Of a stretch of 64,000 bases of DNA, positions 16,602 through 25,858 are shown piece after piece. The stretch spans positions 62,001-126,000 of the forward strand of contig CBDBCB010000015.1 of assembly GCA_965202745.1 (NCBI GenBank). The letters are read 5' to 3'. Every line of letters starts with the position of its first letter. Position 1 is the stretch's first letter. The notes below the pieces were generated by a model, which did not search any database, was not told the DNA's origin, and saw only the letters and a program-made list of their open reading frames with translations. The position numbers and the translations under genes are program-made. The stretch comes from JACKII01 sp965202745 (GTDB lineage Bacteria; Pseudomonadota; Alphaproteobacteria; Bin95).

Positions 16602-18068
16602 TTAGTGCGGCAGGACGCTGGAGCCCATAAGGTGAGTGTCCACTGCGTTGGCGCACTGGCGGCCTTCGCGGATGGCCCAGACGACCAGGGACTGGCCGCG
16701 GCGCATGTCGCCAGCAGCGAAGACGTTCTCCGTACCGGCTACTTTGTAGTCAGCCGGCGCTTCCGGAATGCGGCCCAGGGCATCACGGCTGACCGCGGTT
16801 TTCACGCCCAGATCGGTTAGTACGTCATCCTCGCGCGGACCGACAAAGCCCATGGCGAGCAGCACTAGTTCGGCGTCCATGGTGAATTCGGTACCGTCGA
16901 CCTTCTGCGGGCCTTTGGCACCCCATTCGACCATGTGGCCGTGCAATTTCTTCAAGTTGCCGTTCTCGTCGCCTTCCAGCCACGCGGTTTCGGCGGTGTA
17001 TTGCACCTTCTCGCCATAGGTTGCGTCGACTTCCTGCTGGCTGGAGGAAATACGTTCCTTGCGGGGCCAGTCAGGCCAGATGACTGGCTTGTCTTCGGCC
17101 ACCGGTGAGGGGGGGACGATCTCCAGCTGCTTCACATGCACCGCGCCCTGGCGGGTGGAGGTGCCGACGCAGTCGGAGCCGGTGTCGCCACCGCCGACGA
17201 CCACAACATGCTTGCCGCCTGCCAGGATCGCGCCTTCGGCAGGTACGGTGTCGCCGGCGTTGCGCTTGTTCTGCTGGGGCAGGAATTCCATGGCGAAGTG
17301 TACGCCATTCAACTCGCGGCCCGGCACGTTCAGGTTGCGCGGGTTTTCTGCACCGCCGGACAGGACCACGGCGTCATAATCTGCCGCCAATTGCTTGGCC
17401 GAGACGTTCTTGCCGACGTGCGCATTGTACTGGAAGGTCACGCCTTCCGCTTCCATCTGCGCGACGCGGACGTCGATGACCTGCTTTTCCATTTTGAAGT
17501 CGGGAATGCCGTAGCGGAGCAGGCCACCGGCGCGGTCGTTCTTTTCCAGCAGCGTCACATCGTGACCGGCACGTGCCAATTGCTGGGCACAAGCCATTCC
17601 AGCGGGGCCGGAGCCGACCACGGCAACGCGTTTGCCGGTTTTCTTTTCCGGTAGCTGCGGTTTGATCCAGCCCATCTCCGCGCCCTTGTCGGCGATGGCG
17701 CATTCGATGGTTTTGATGGTGACCGGATTGACGAACGTGTTGAGGTTCAGCGTGCAGCTTTCCTCACACGGTGCGGGGCAGATGCGGCCCGTCATTTCCG
17801 GGAAATTGTTGGTGGATTGCAGGTTCTCGAACGCGGTCTCGAAATCGCCCTGGTAGACAAGGTCGTTCCAGTCGGGGATCTGGTTATTGACCGGGCAGCC
17901 GTTATGGCAGAACGGAATACCGCAATCCATGCAGCGCGAGCCCTGGGCTTGCAGCGCGTCACCGTCAAGCGGTTTGACGAACTCTTTCCAGTGCTTCAGG
18001 CGCTCTTCGACGGGAGCATAGCCGCGGTCCTGGCGGGTCTGCTCCAAAAAGCCGGTGGGCTTACCCAT
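16602..18068 (-). CDS. gltD: Glutamate synthase (NADPH) small subunit
   Basis: The 488-residue subunit oxidises NADPH at FAD and passes electrons to the large subunit for glutamate formation from glutamine and 2-oxoglutarate. The N-terminal cysteine cluster CMDCGIPFCHNGCPVNN and CPAPCEESC binds the 4Fe-4S centres. The FAD-binding loop is VAVVGSGPAGMAC at about residue 150, and the NADPH site VVVVGGGDTGSDC is at about 290. The gene overlaps the end of gltB by 8 bp, so the pair is translationally coupled. It is intact and of normal length. Confidence 0.97.
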   Translation of the reverse strand: MGKPTGFLEQTRQDRGYAPVEERLKHWKEFVKPLDGDALQAQGSRCMDCGIPFCHNGCPVNNQIPDWNDLVYQGDFETAFENLQSTNNFPEMTGRICPAPCEESCTLNLNTFVNPVTIKTIECAIADKGAEMGWIKPQLPEKKTGKRVAVVGSGPAGMACAQQLARAGHDVTLLEKNDRAGGLLRYGIPDFKMEKQVIDVRVAQMEAEGVTFQYNAHVGKNVSAKQLAADYDAVVLSGGAENPRNLNVPGRELNGVHFAMEFLPQQNKRNAGDTVPAEGAILAGGKHVVVVGGGDTGSDCVGTSTRQGAVHVKQLEIVPPSPVAEDKPVIWPDWPRKERISSSQQEVDATYGEKVQYTAETAWLEGDENGNLKKLHGHMVEWGAKGPQKVDGTEFTMDAELVLLAMGFVGPREDDVLTDLGVKTAVSRDALGRIPEAPADYKVAGTENVFAAGDMRRGQSLVVWAIREGRQCANAVDTHLMGSSVLPH

Positions 18069-21000
18069 GGGCCACCTTCTCAGCCGGGGCTGTGCCCGCG
18101 GCGACTGCGTCGTCGGCAGCCATTTCGTTCAGGGCGCGGCGGAAGTCGTTCGGCATTACCAGCACGAACTTGCCGACCATCGCGTCGAAATTGTCCAGAA
18201 TATTCTGCGCGACCGGGCTGCCGGTGTAGCGGGCGTGCCGCTCTACGAGAGTGCGCAGGCGGTGCACGTGGTTTTTAAGCTGCGGCACGCCTTTCAGCAT
18301 GACGTCGGCTGGGTCTGCCGGGGCTGGCTCGTTAGGATCAATCTTCTCCAACGAAACCATTTCCGGGTTGCAGCGGTCCTCGAATTGGCCATCCGGGTCG
18401 AAGACGTAGGCCAGACCGCCGCTCATGCCAGCGGCGAAGTTCATACCGGTCGCACCGAGCACGACCATGGTGCCGCCGGTCACGTATTCGCCGCCGTGAT
18501 CACCGACGCCTTCCACCACGCAGAATGCGCCGGAGTTGCGCACGCAGAAACGCTCGCCCGCGACGCCGCGGAAATAGGCTTCGCCGTCGATAGCGCCGTA
18601 AAGCACGGTGTTGCCGACGATGATATTGTCCTCCGCCACATAAGAGGAGGATTTCGGTGGGAAGATCGAGATGCGGCCGCCGGAAAGACCCTTGCCGACA
18701 TAGTCGTTTGAAACGCCTTCCAGTTCGATGGAGACGCCGCGCGCCAGGAATGCGCCGAAGCTCTGGCCGCCGACACCGGATGCCTTAATCGCGATGGTGT
18801 CTTCGGGCAGGCCCGCATGGCCGTAGCGCTTGGCAACTTCACCCGACAGCATCGCGCCGACGGCGCGGTTGATGTTGCGAACTTCGGTTGGGATTTGCAC
18901 GGGCTCACGCCGTTCCAGGGCAGGCTGCGCCTTGGCGATCAGCGTCTGGTCCAGCGCATTTTCGAGGCCGTGATCCTGGTCCTCGCAATTGTAGGTGGCG
19001 ATTTCCGGGCCTACATTCGGTTGATACATCAGCTTGCCCAGGTTGACGCCCTGCGCCTTCCAGTGAGCAACGGCTTTCTGCATGTCGAGCTTGTCGGTTC
19101 GCCCAACCATCTCATTCAGCGTGCGGAAGCCGAGAGACGCCATGATCTCGCGGATTTCTTCGGCGACGAAGAAGAAGTAGTTGATGACGTTGTCCGGTGT
19201 GCCCTGGAAGCGCTTGCGCAGTTCCGGGTCCTGCGTCGCGACGCCGACCGGGCAGGTGTTCAGGTGGCACTTGCGCATCATGATGCAGCCCATGCTGATC
19301 AGCGGCGCGGTGGCAAAGCCGAATTCGTCCGCACCCAGCAAGGCAGCGATAACGACGTCGCGGCCGGTGCGGAGGCCACCGTCTGCCTGTACCGCGATGC
19401 GGCCACGCAGACCGTTCAGGACCAGCGTCTGGTGGGTTTCGGCGAGGCCGATTTCCCAGGGGCTGCCCGCATGGGTGAGGGAGGTGATCGGAGAGGCGCC
19501 AGTGCCGCCCTCGAAACCTGAAATGGTGACGTGATCCGCTTTTGCCTTGGAGACGCCGGCGGCAACAGTGCCGACGCCGACCTCTGACACCAGCTTGATG
19601 CTGATGCGGGCGCGGGGGTTCGCGTTCTTCAGGTCGTGGATCAGCTGCGCCAGATCCTCGATCGAATAGATGTCATGGTGCGGCGGCGGAGAGATCAGGC
19701 CGACGCCCGGGGTCGAGTGGCGCACGCTCGCAATGGCGCGGTCCACCTTGTGACCGGGTAACTGACCGCCCTCGCCGGGCTTCGCGCCCTGGGCCATCTT
19801 GATCTGGATATCGTCCGCATTGACCAGGTATTCGGTCGTCACGCCGAACCGGCCCGACGCCACCTGCTTGATGCGCGAGCGCATGGTGTCGCCTTCCTGT
19901 TTCCAGAAAGGATGGTCCTTTGCCATGGGCACGAAGCGGTCAGGCTCTTCGCCGCCTTCGCCCGTGTTGGAGCGTCCGCCGATGCGGTTCATGGCGATGG
20001 CAAGCGTCGTGTGCGCCTCGCGGCTGATGGAGCCAAAGCTCATCGCGCCGGTGGAGAAGCGCTTGACGATGTAGGTAGCAGGCTCGACTTCGTCGATGGA
20101 AATGGCGTTGCCAGCCTTGATCTCAAAAAGACCGCGCAGGGTGTAGAGCTTGGCCGACTGGTCGCTCATCTGCTCGGCGAACAGCTTGTATTCGTTCGAA
20201 TTGTTGCCGCGGACAGCGTGTTGCAGATGGGCGACGCTGGTCGGGTTCCAGGCGTGGTGCTCGCCGCGGAAGCGGAAGGCATACTCGCCGCCGACATCCA
20301 GCATTTTGGCTAGTGTGGGATCGTTGCCGAAGGCGCGGGCGTGGCGGATCACGGTCTCGCGCGCGACATCTTCCAGGCCGACACCTTCGACCTTGGTTTG
20401 GGTGCCGGTGAAGTATTGATCGACGAAGCGGGTAGACAGGCCGACGCCGTCGAAAATCTGTGCGCCGCAATAGCTCTGATAGGTTGAGATGCCCATCTTG
20501 GAGCAGACCTTCAGGATGCCCTTATTCAGCGCCTTCACGTAATTGTAGGACGCTTGCTCCAGCGTCAGGCCGCCCAGATCATCCAGGCGGTCAGCGATGG
20601 TTTCGAAGGCCAGATAGGGGTTGATCGCCTCCGCGCCATAGCCGGCCAGCACGCACATATGGTGCACTTCGCGCGCTTCGCCCGTCTCGATCACCAGACC
20701 GGTTTCGGTGCGCAAGCCCTTGCGGATCAGGTGGTGATGCACGGCAGAACAGGCGAGCAATGCAGGCATCGGGATGCGGGAAGCGCTCATGCCCCGGTCG
20801 GACAGAATGAGGATATTGTACTCCTCACCAACCGCGTCTTCGGCAGCAGCACAGAGCGTTGCCAGGGCCGGAGCCAGGCCGTCGGTGCCTGTGTCCGAAT
20901 CCCAGCAAATGTCGAGCGTCTTGGTGCGGAACGCATCACCGACCAACTCGTCGAATTCCCGGATTTTCTCGAGGTCCAGATTCGACAGGATCGGCTGGTG

Positions 21001-22683
21001 AGCTTCCAGGCGCTTGTGGTCGGGGTCGTGGCCCTTGCCCAGCAGATTGGGTCGCGGACCGATGAGCGTGGTCAGGCTCATGACCAATTCTTCGCGGATC
21101 GGATCGATCGGCGGGTTCGTGACCTGGGCGAAGTTCTGCTTGAAATAGGTATACAGCAGCTTGGGCTTGTCGGAGAGCACGCTGATTGGCGTGTCCTTGC
21201 CCATGGAACCGATCGGGTCGTCGCCCGCCGTGGCCATCGGGTCCAGGAAGAATTTCGTATCTTCCTGGGTGTAGCCAAATGCCTGTTGGCGATCCAGCAG
21301 CGGGATGTTGCTGGTCGGCGGTTCCTTCTGCGCGTCCGGCAGAACTTCCAACTGGTACTGGATTTCTTCCAGCCACTGCTGATAGGGGTTCGCGTAGGCG
21401 AGCGAGGCTTTCAGCTCCGCATCATCGACGATGCGGCCCTGTTCCATATCCACCAGCAGCATCTTGCCGGGCTGTAGCCGCCACTGTTCCTTGATCATCT
21501 CCGGCGGGATATCCAGCACGCCGATCTCGGAGCCCATGACGATGCGGTCGTCGGTAGTGACCAGGTAGCGGGCGGGGCGCAGGCCGTTCCGGTCCAGCGT
21601 CGCGCCGATCTGGCGTCCGTCGGTAAAGCAGACAGCGGCGGGGCCGTCCCACGGCTCCATCAGCGCAGCGTTGTATTCATAGAATGCGCGGCGCTTCTCA
21701 TCCATCAGCTTGTTTTTGGCCCAGGCTTCCGGGACCATCAGCATCATGGCGTGCATCAGCGGATAGCCGCCCAGCACCATCAGCTCCAGCGCATTGTCGA
21801 AGCAGGCCGTATCGGACTGGCCTTCGGGGATCAGCGGCCAGACCTTATCCAGGTCGCTGCCAAACAGCTCCGACTTCATGGAATGCTTGCGTGCGGTCAT
21901 CCAATTGATGTTGCCGCGTACCGTATTGATCTCACCATTATGGCAGATGTAGCGGTAGGGGTGGGCGAGCCGCCAGGATGGGAATGTGTTGGTCGAAAAA
22001 CGCTGATGCACCAGGGCAAAGGCGCTGACGAACCGTTCGTCGCTCAGGTCACTATAATAGGGGCCGACCTGACCGGCCAGCAGCATGCCCTTATAGATAA
22101 TCGTGCGGCTGGAGCAGGATACTGGGTAATAGTCTGCCGCGCCTTCCAGGCTGGAATTGTTGATCGCGGTGATGACGCCTTTGCGTGCAACATAGAGCTT
22201 GCGCTCGAACGTGTCCTGTTCCCAACCGGCGGTGTTCGCGATGAAAATCTGCCGGTGGCAGGGTTCGACGGCTGCTACGGCTTTGCCCAGGATGGAAGAA
22301 TTTACCGGCACGTCGCGCCAGCCGAGGACGCTCATGCCTTCGGCGACAACGGACTTTCCCCAGAGCGTTTCCATATGCGCACGCGCTTTGGCGTCCCGCG
22401 GCAGGAACAGCATGCCAACACCGTATTCACCGTTGGCCGGCAGGTCGAAGCCACAGACGGCGCGGAAAAAAGCGTCCGGAAGCTGAGTCAGAATGCCAGC
22501 GCCATCGCCGGTCAGCGGGTCGGCGCCAACGGCACCACGGTGATCCAGGTTGAGCAGAATCTGGAGGCCATCGCGGACGTGCTGATGCGATTTTCGGCCC
22601 TTGATATCCGCAACAAAGCCGACACCGCACGAGTCGTGCTCGTTACGCGGATCGTATAGGCCTTGAGCAGCGGGCCGTTGCAT
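18061..22683 (-). CDS. gltB: Glutamate synthase (NADPH) large subunit
   Basis: The 1540-residue product matches the family length. The N-terminal class-II amidotransferase domain follows a short propeptide, with the catalytic Cys in EHDSCGVGF. The central and FMN-binding synthase domain (SKAKADHVTISGFEGGTGAS, then the 3Fe-4S cysteines in CIMMRKCHLNTCPVG) is followed by a C-terminal beta-helix domain. With GltD it makes two glutamates from glutamine and 2-oxoglutarate, the main nitrogen-assimilation route at low ammonium. About 150 bp upstream lies a perfect palindrome (22828-22872) that may be regulatory. A 409-bp gene-free stretch separates it from the thioesterase gene. Confidence 0.97.
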   Translation of the reverse strand: MQRPAAQGLYDPRNEHDSCGVGFVADIKGRKSHQHVRDGLQILLNLDHRGAVGADPLTGDGAGILTQLPDAFFRAVCGFDLPANGEYGVGMLFLPRDAKARAHMETLWGKSVVAEGMSVLGWRDVPVNSSILGKAVAAVEPCHRQIFIANTAGWEQDTFERKLYVARKGVITAINNSSLEGAADYYPVSCSSRTIIYKGMLLAGQVGPYYSDLSDERFVSAFALVHQRFSTNTFPSWRLAHPYRYICHNGEINTVRGNINWMTARKHSMKSELFGSDLDKVWPLIPEGQSDTACFDNALELMVLGGYPLMHAMMLMVPEAWAKNKLMDEKRRAFYEYNAALMEPWDGPAAVCFTDGRQIGATLDRNGLRPARYLVTTDDRIVMGSEIGVLDIPPEMIKEQWRLQPGKMLLVDMEQGRIVDDAELKASLAYANPYQQWLEEIQYQLEVLPDAQKEPPTSNIPLLDRQQAFGYTQEDTKFFLDPMATAGDDPIGSMGKDTPISVLSDKPKLLYTYFKQNFAQVTNPPIDPIREELVMSLTTLIGPRPNLLGKGHDPDHKRLEAHQPILSNLDLEKIREFDELVGDAFRTKTLDICWDSDTGTDGLAPALATLCAAAEDAVGEEYNILILSDRGMSASRIPMPALLACSAVHHHLIRKGLRTETGLVIETGEAREVHHMCVLAGYGAEAINPYLAFETIADRLDDLGGLTLEQASYNYVKALNKGILKVCSKMGISTYQSYCGAQIFDGVGLSTRFVDQYFTGTQTKVEGVGLEDVARETVIRHARAFGNDPTLAKMLDVGGEYAFRFRGEHHAWNPTSVAHLQHAVRGNNSNEYKLFAEQMSDQSAKLYTLRGLFEIKAGNAISIDEVEPATYIVKRFSTGAMSFGSISREAHTTLAIAMNRIGGRSNTGEGGEEPDRFVPMAKDHPFWKQEGDTMRSRIKQVASGRFGVTTEYLVNADDIQIKMAQGAKPGEGGQLPGHKVDRAIASVRHSTPGVGLISPPPHHDIYSIEDLAQLIHDLKNANPRARISIKLVSEVGVGTVAAGVSKAKADHVTISGFEGGTGASPITSLTHAGSPWEIGLAETHQTLVLNGLRGRIAVQADGGLRTGRDVVIAALLGADEFGFATAPLISMGCIMMRKCHLNTCPVGVATQDPELRKRFQGTPDNVINYFFFVAEEIREIMASLGFRTLNEMVGRTDKLDMQKAVAHWKAQGVNLGKLMYQPNVGPEIATYNCEDQDHGLENALDQTLIAKAQPALERREPVQIPTEVRNINRAVGAMLSGEVAKRYGHAGLPEDTIAIKASGVGGQSFGAFLARGVSIELEGVSNDYVGKGLSGGRISIFPPKSSSYVAEDNIIVGNTVLYGAIDGEAYFRGVAGERFCVRNSGAFCVVEGVGDHGGEYVTGGTMVVLGATGMNFAAGMSGGLAYVFDPDGQFEDRCNPEMVSLEKIDPNEPAPADPADVMLKGVPQLKNHVHRLRTLVERHARYTGSPVAQNILDNFDAMVGKFVLVMPNDFRRALNEMAADDAVAAGTAPAEKVAHG

Positions 22684-22827
22684 CCTTTATCCTCCTGGCT
22701 GCTGCTCCAATCTTGTCCAGACTTGGAGCGTCCTTGTCATTCGCGATCTCCCCGCCACTCAGGGGGAAAATCGTGTGCGCCGGTCCGGTTCGATTGGGTG
22801 GAACGGATCACACGTTATCTAATACTT

Positions 22828-22872
22828 GCATACAAACGGTATGCGGTTTCCATTTGCATACCGTTTGTATGC
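22828..22872. promoter_or_regulatory. Perfect 17-bp inverted repeat upstream of gltB
   Basis: GCATACAAACGGTATGC (22828-22844) is repeated exactly inverted (22856-22872) around an 11-nt spacer. It lies about 145 bp before the gltB start, within a 409-bp stretch that holds no gene. It has no T-tail and no match to the other repeats in the window, so an operator, a transcript-leader hairpin or a unique MITE relic are all possible. An NtrC-type site (TGCAC-N-GTGCA) is not apparent. Which protein might bind is unknown. Confidence 0.5.
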
Positions 22873-23092
22873 TAGCCCGCAATCTCGCAGCGCAAATGTC
22901 GGTGCTGTGCCCATTTTCTGCTGAAATGCGGGAGCATTTACCTATCCGATAGCACCCATGCGGGCAAGCGATATCCTACCGCATCGCAAAAGAATATCGG
23001 AAAAACCGGATCGGCAAAGGCTTGCAGGTACGTAGGCCTGGACAAAAGTCTTATGCAGAAACGCGGCGGTGCTCATCCCGCAACCAGCACAA

Positions 23093-23512
23093 TCAATTGC
23101 GGGGGGCGAGCACCATTTGGGTTTGGATCACGACGGCAGCGAGCTTGCCGCCATGCGCCGTGATGCGGGTCTGCCAGACCTGGGCGGAGCGGCCCCGGTG
23201 AATGGGGGTCGCCTCGGCAATCAATTTTGCCCCCAAGAGCGCGCCGGAGAGGAAGTTGGTCTTGCTCTCCAAGGTCGTGGTGCCGTGCCCGTCGGGCAGG
23301 TTCACGATGGTTGCCGCCGCGCCGACCGTGTCGGCAAAGGCCATCAGCGCGCCACCATGGCAGATATCGGGCCGGGTGCAGAGTTCCGGGCGGACCGGCA
23401 TTTCTGCCACCACCCGCTCCGGTTCTGCGACGGTAAAGACAATGCCGAGTAACTGGCCGAACGGCAGGGGATTGCTGTTCAGTTCTGCGACAAAGTCCCG
23501 GTCGTCAGCCAT
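23093..23512 (-). CDS. PaaI-type hotdog-fold thioesterase
   Basis: The 139-residue product has the hotdog-thioesterase core: the motif CHGGALMAFADTVGAAA at about residues 52-68, where the HGG turn and Asp are typical of PaaI/YdiI-like acyl-CoA thioesterases, and the strand ESKTNFLSGALLG. It should hydrolyse a small or aromatic acyl-CoA in the cytosol. Its ATG overlaps the TGA of the MoxR ATPase by one base (TGATG), so the two are translated together, although the functional link is unclear. Confidence 0.9.
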   Translation of the reverse strand: MADDRDFVAELNSNPLPFGQLLGIVFTVAEPERVVAEMPVRPELCTRPDICHGGALMAFADTVGAAATIVNLPDGHGTTTLESKTNFLSGALLGAKLIAEATPIHRGRSAQVWQTRITAHGGKLAAVVIQTQMVLAPRN

Positions 23513-24468
23513 CAGGCGGCCGCTTTCTCCGCATTGCGGATGAACTCATAGAGGTGCTGATCGACGGCCTGGATATCTTCCTCGAACTTCAGGAAGACGT
23601 TCAGCGTCTCGCGCACCATGTCGGCTTCCAGCTCGGTTGCGTGCAGCAACAGCAGCACCCGCGCCCAGTCGATGGTTTCCGATACACTCGGCTGCTTTTT
23701 CAGGTCCATCTCGCGGACGCTTTGGACGAATTCCACCAACTGCGTGCGCAGCGCCGTGGGAATTTCCGGCACGCGGGCCTGAATGATGGAGCGCTCCAAC
23801 TTGGCATCCGGGAACGGCACGAACAGATGCAGGCAGCGGCGCTTCAGGGCGTCCGACATGTCGCGCGTGTTGTTGGAGGTCAGGAAGACGTAGGGACGCT
23901 TCTTGGCCTTGATCGTGCCGAGTTCCGGGATGGAGATCTGAAATTCGGAGAGAATTTCCAGCAGGAACGCCTCGAATTCGTGGTCTGATTTATCGACCTC
24001 GTCGATCAACAGGACACAGCCGTCGTCTTCCTTCAGTGCCTGCAACAGCGGGCGGGGCGCCAGGAAGCGTTCAGAGAAGAAGACGTCGGAATGTTTGTGC
24101 AACTGATCCATGGAGGCGGAGAGACCCTGCGCGCCTTGCAGCACCTCGTCCATCTTGTCCTTCAGGATCTGGGTATAGAGCAGCTGCTTGGCGTAGCGCC
24201 ATTCATACAGCGCCTTACCTTCGTCCAGGCCTTCGTAACACTGGAGGCGAATCAGCGGTGCTTCCAGGTAGGCGGACGTGGTGTTGGCAAGCTCTGTCTT
24301 GCCGACGCCCGCGGGGCCTTCGATCAGGATCGGCTTTTCCAGATGGCAGGCGACGTAAATGGCGGTGGCAATGGTGCGGGAGCAAATATAACCCAGAGCG
24401 GCATAGCCTTCCTGGATACTCTCGATGGATTGCAGCTTTTCGGCGCGCATGGCGGCGAGATCGGACAT
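23512..24468 (-). CDS. MoxR-type AAA ATPase
   Basis: The start at 24468 (SDLAAMRAEKLQSIESIQEG) fits the family better than an in-frame ATG at 24603. The 318-residue product carries Walker A GPAGVGKTE at about residue 48, Walker B CVLLIDEVDKSD at about 148 and sensor 1 in VFLTSNN. MoxR ATPases act as chaperones that insert cofactors or remodel metalloenzymes and usually work with a VWA-domain protein. No VWA gene is next to it here; the coupled neighbour is a thioesterase. The 303 bp upstream, to 24771, hold no gene. Confidence 0.88.
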   Translation of the reverse strand: MSDLAAMRAEKLQSIESIQEGYAALGYICSRTIATAIYVACHLEKPILIEGPAGVGKTELANTTSAYLEAPLIRLQCYEGLDEGKALYEWRYAKQLLYTQILKDKMDEVLQGAQGLSASMDQLHKHSDVFFSERFLAPRPLLQALKEDDGCVLLIDEVDKSDHEFEAFLLEILSEFQISIPELGTIKAKKRPYVFLTSNNTRDMSDALKRRCLHLFVPFPDAKLERSIIQARVPEIPTALRTQLVEFVQSVREMDLKKQPSVSETIDWARVLLLLHATELEADMVRETLNVFLKFEEDIQAVDQHLYEFIRNAEKAAA

Positions 24469-24683
24469 GGCTGAGAAACCGACTCCAAAACGGCGGGCAG
24501 GAATGGCCGAGGTGGAGCAACGGCCTATAGACTTAGGTCGCATCATGCCGATGCATGCCCCGGGCCGCAAGCGTAGTGGGCCTTGCAGGCGTTTTGGGCG
24601 CACGGGTGGAGGCGTGTTGCCCTATCCGCCACGGTTGACGTGTTGCCGATTAGGCGGGTGTGCAGACGTCAACGATGCGGATC

Positions 24684-24696
24684 GGTATTGCCAATT
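24684..24696. repeat. Possible solo IS6 terminus
   Basis: GGTATTGCCAATT is an exact 13-nt match to the end of the two IS6 elements in this window, but no element follows. It lies in the 303-bp gap between the crotonase and MoxR genes. It may be a relic of an excised or deleted copy, or chance. Confidence 0.3.
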
Positions 24697-24771
24697 GAGC
24701 AACTTAAGCCTTAGCACGGCTTCCAGTTAAGGCGAAGGCTGGTTGCCCCGGCACCTGATACCAACTTCCAC

Positions 24772-25584
24772 TCAACCGCCAATGAATTTGGGTGATCGCT
24801 TCTCAACGAATGCCCGTGCTGCCTCTTTATGGTCAGCGGTGCTTTGCGCGCGCAGCATGCGGGCGGTTTCGTGGTCGATGGCGGTCGCGTGGTCGATGTC
24901 GAGCGCTTCGTCGAGATTATCCTTGATATAGCGGTACGCCACACGCGGGCCATTCGCCATCGGACTGACCAGAGCTCGGGTCACCGCCGCCAGTCCGTCA
25001 GCCGCGACGACCTGGTTGACGAGGCCAAGCGCCAGCGCCTGTTCTGCGGTGATGCGCTCCGAAGTCAGCATCAGCTGGCGGGCCCGGCCTGGTCCGACGA
25101 TGCGGGTGAGCAACCAAACGACGCCGTAGTCGCCCGGCAGCGCAATGCGGGCATAGCCAGTGGTGACGAACGCGCTGTCTGCCATGATGCGCAGATCGCA
25201 GGATAGCGCCAGCGCCAGGCCGGCGCCGGCAGCCGGGCCAGGCAAGGCCGCGACCGTTGGGATGCGAAGCCCACGGATGACGCCCGCTGTCTCCTTGTGG
25301 CGTGCCAGCATCTCCTGATACTTGGCCTCTGCGGTCTGCTCGCCGTCTTTGCGCGCTGCCATGCGTTTGACATCACCGCCGGACGAGAAGGCGCTGCCGG
25401 AGCCGGTGACAACCAACGCGCCAACGTCTGGATGGTCGCCATATTCCGCCAATGTCCGCCGAAAACCGAACATCAACTCTGGCGAAAGCGCATTGCGCGC
25501 TTCCGGCCGATTTAATGTGACGGTCAACACGCGGTCGGTCAGATCAGCGAGCAATTCTTCCGTGCCAGTGTCGATGCGAGCCAT
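24772..25584 (-). CDS. Enoyl-CoA hydratase/isomerase (crotonase) family protein
   Basis: The product is 270 residues. The crotonase fold shows the CoA-binding and oxyanion loops: TLNRPEARNALSPELM at about residues 23-38, SGSAFSSGGDVKRM at about 61 and the GPAAGAGLALALSCDLRI segment at about 115. Members hydrate, isomerise or cleave acyl-CoA thioesters. The residue where enoyl-CoA hydratases carry the first catalytic Glu falls in GYARIALPGDYG, so the exact reaction is open. GAAGGACAAGTT precedes the ATG. It is followed upstream by repeat-filled sequence, so it is probably monocistronic. Confidence 0.9.
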   Translation of the reverse strand: MARIDTGTEELLADLTDRVLTVTLNRPEARNALSPELMFGFRRTLAEYGDHPDVGALVVTGSGSAFSSGGDVKRMAARKDGEQTAEAKYQEMLARHKETAGVIRGLRIPTVAALPGPAAGAGLALALSCDLRIMADSAFVTTGYARIALPGDYGVVWLLTRIVGPGRARQLMLTSERITAEQALALGLVNQVVAADGLAAVTRALVSPMANGPRVAYRYIKDNLDEALDIDHATAIDHETARMLRAQSTADHKEAARAFVEKRSPKFIGG

Positions 25585-25659
25585 AACTTGTCCTTCGGTT
25601 ACAGTGCGCAGCGCACCTTAAGTTCTAGCAGGCTGCTGAAAAAGCCCAAACCTCTGCCG

Positions 25660-25754
25660 TCACCCTTCGACAGGCTCAGGGTGAAGGGTTAATTTTTGTT
25701 GGATTTCAACAAGCCTCAGCAAATTCTCTGCATCCTGAGCTTGTCGAAGGGTGA
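25660..25754. repeat. CCTTCGACA-type long inverted repeat
   Basis: Two 21-bp arms (25660-25680, including CCCTTCGACAGGCTCAGG, and 25734-25754, including CCTGAGCTTGTCGAAGGG) are inverted copies with one mismatch. The same core occurs near 48950-49062. This type of intergenic repeat is widespread in bacterial genomes. It lies upstream of the crotonase gene and downstream of the methyltransferase gene. Confidence 0.7.
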
Positions 25755-25785
25755 CGTTTCAGTCCTGCCAAGAACTTCTTCATCA

Positions 25786-25858
25786 CCCCACTCTTCAGTA
25801 CGTTGGTGGTTCGATTCAGCAAACGGACGGGTACCATCCGTTTCCGTCGAGCCACTAG
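25786..25858. repeat. CTAGTGG-type repeat, half copy at methyltransferase stop
   Basis: The sequence CGTTGGTGGTTCGATTCAGC, the central GGGTACC and the end GAGCCACTAG align with the second half of the repeats at 16442-16560 and 38564-38685. Read on the minus strand it begins CTAGTGGCTCGACGG, and its TAG (25855-25857) is the stop codon of the methyltransferase gene. Confidence 0.7.
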
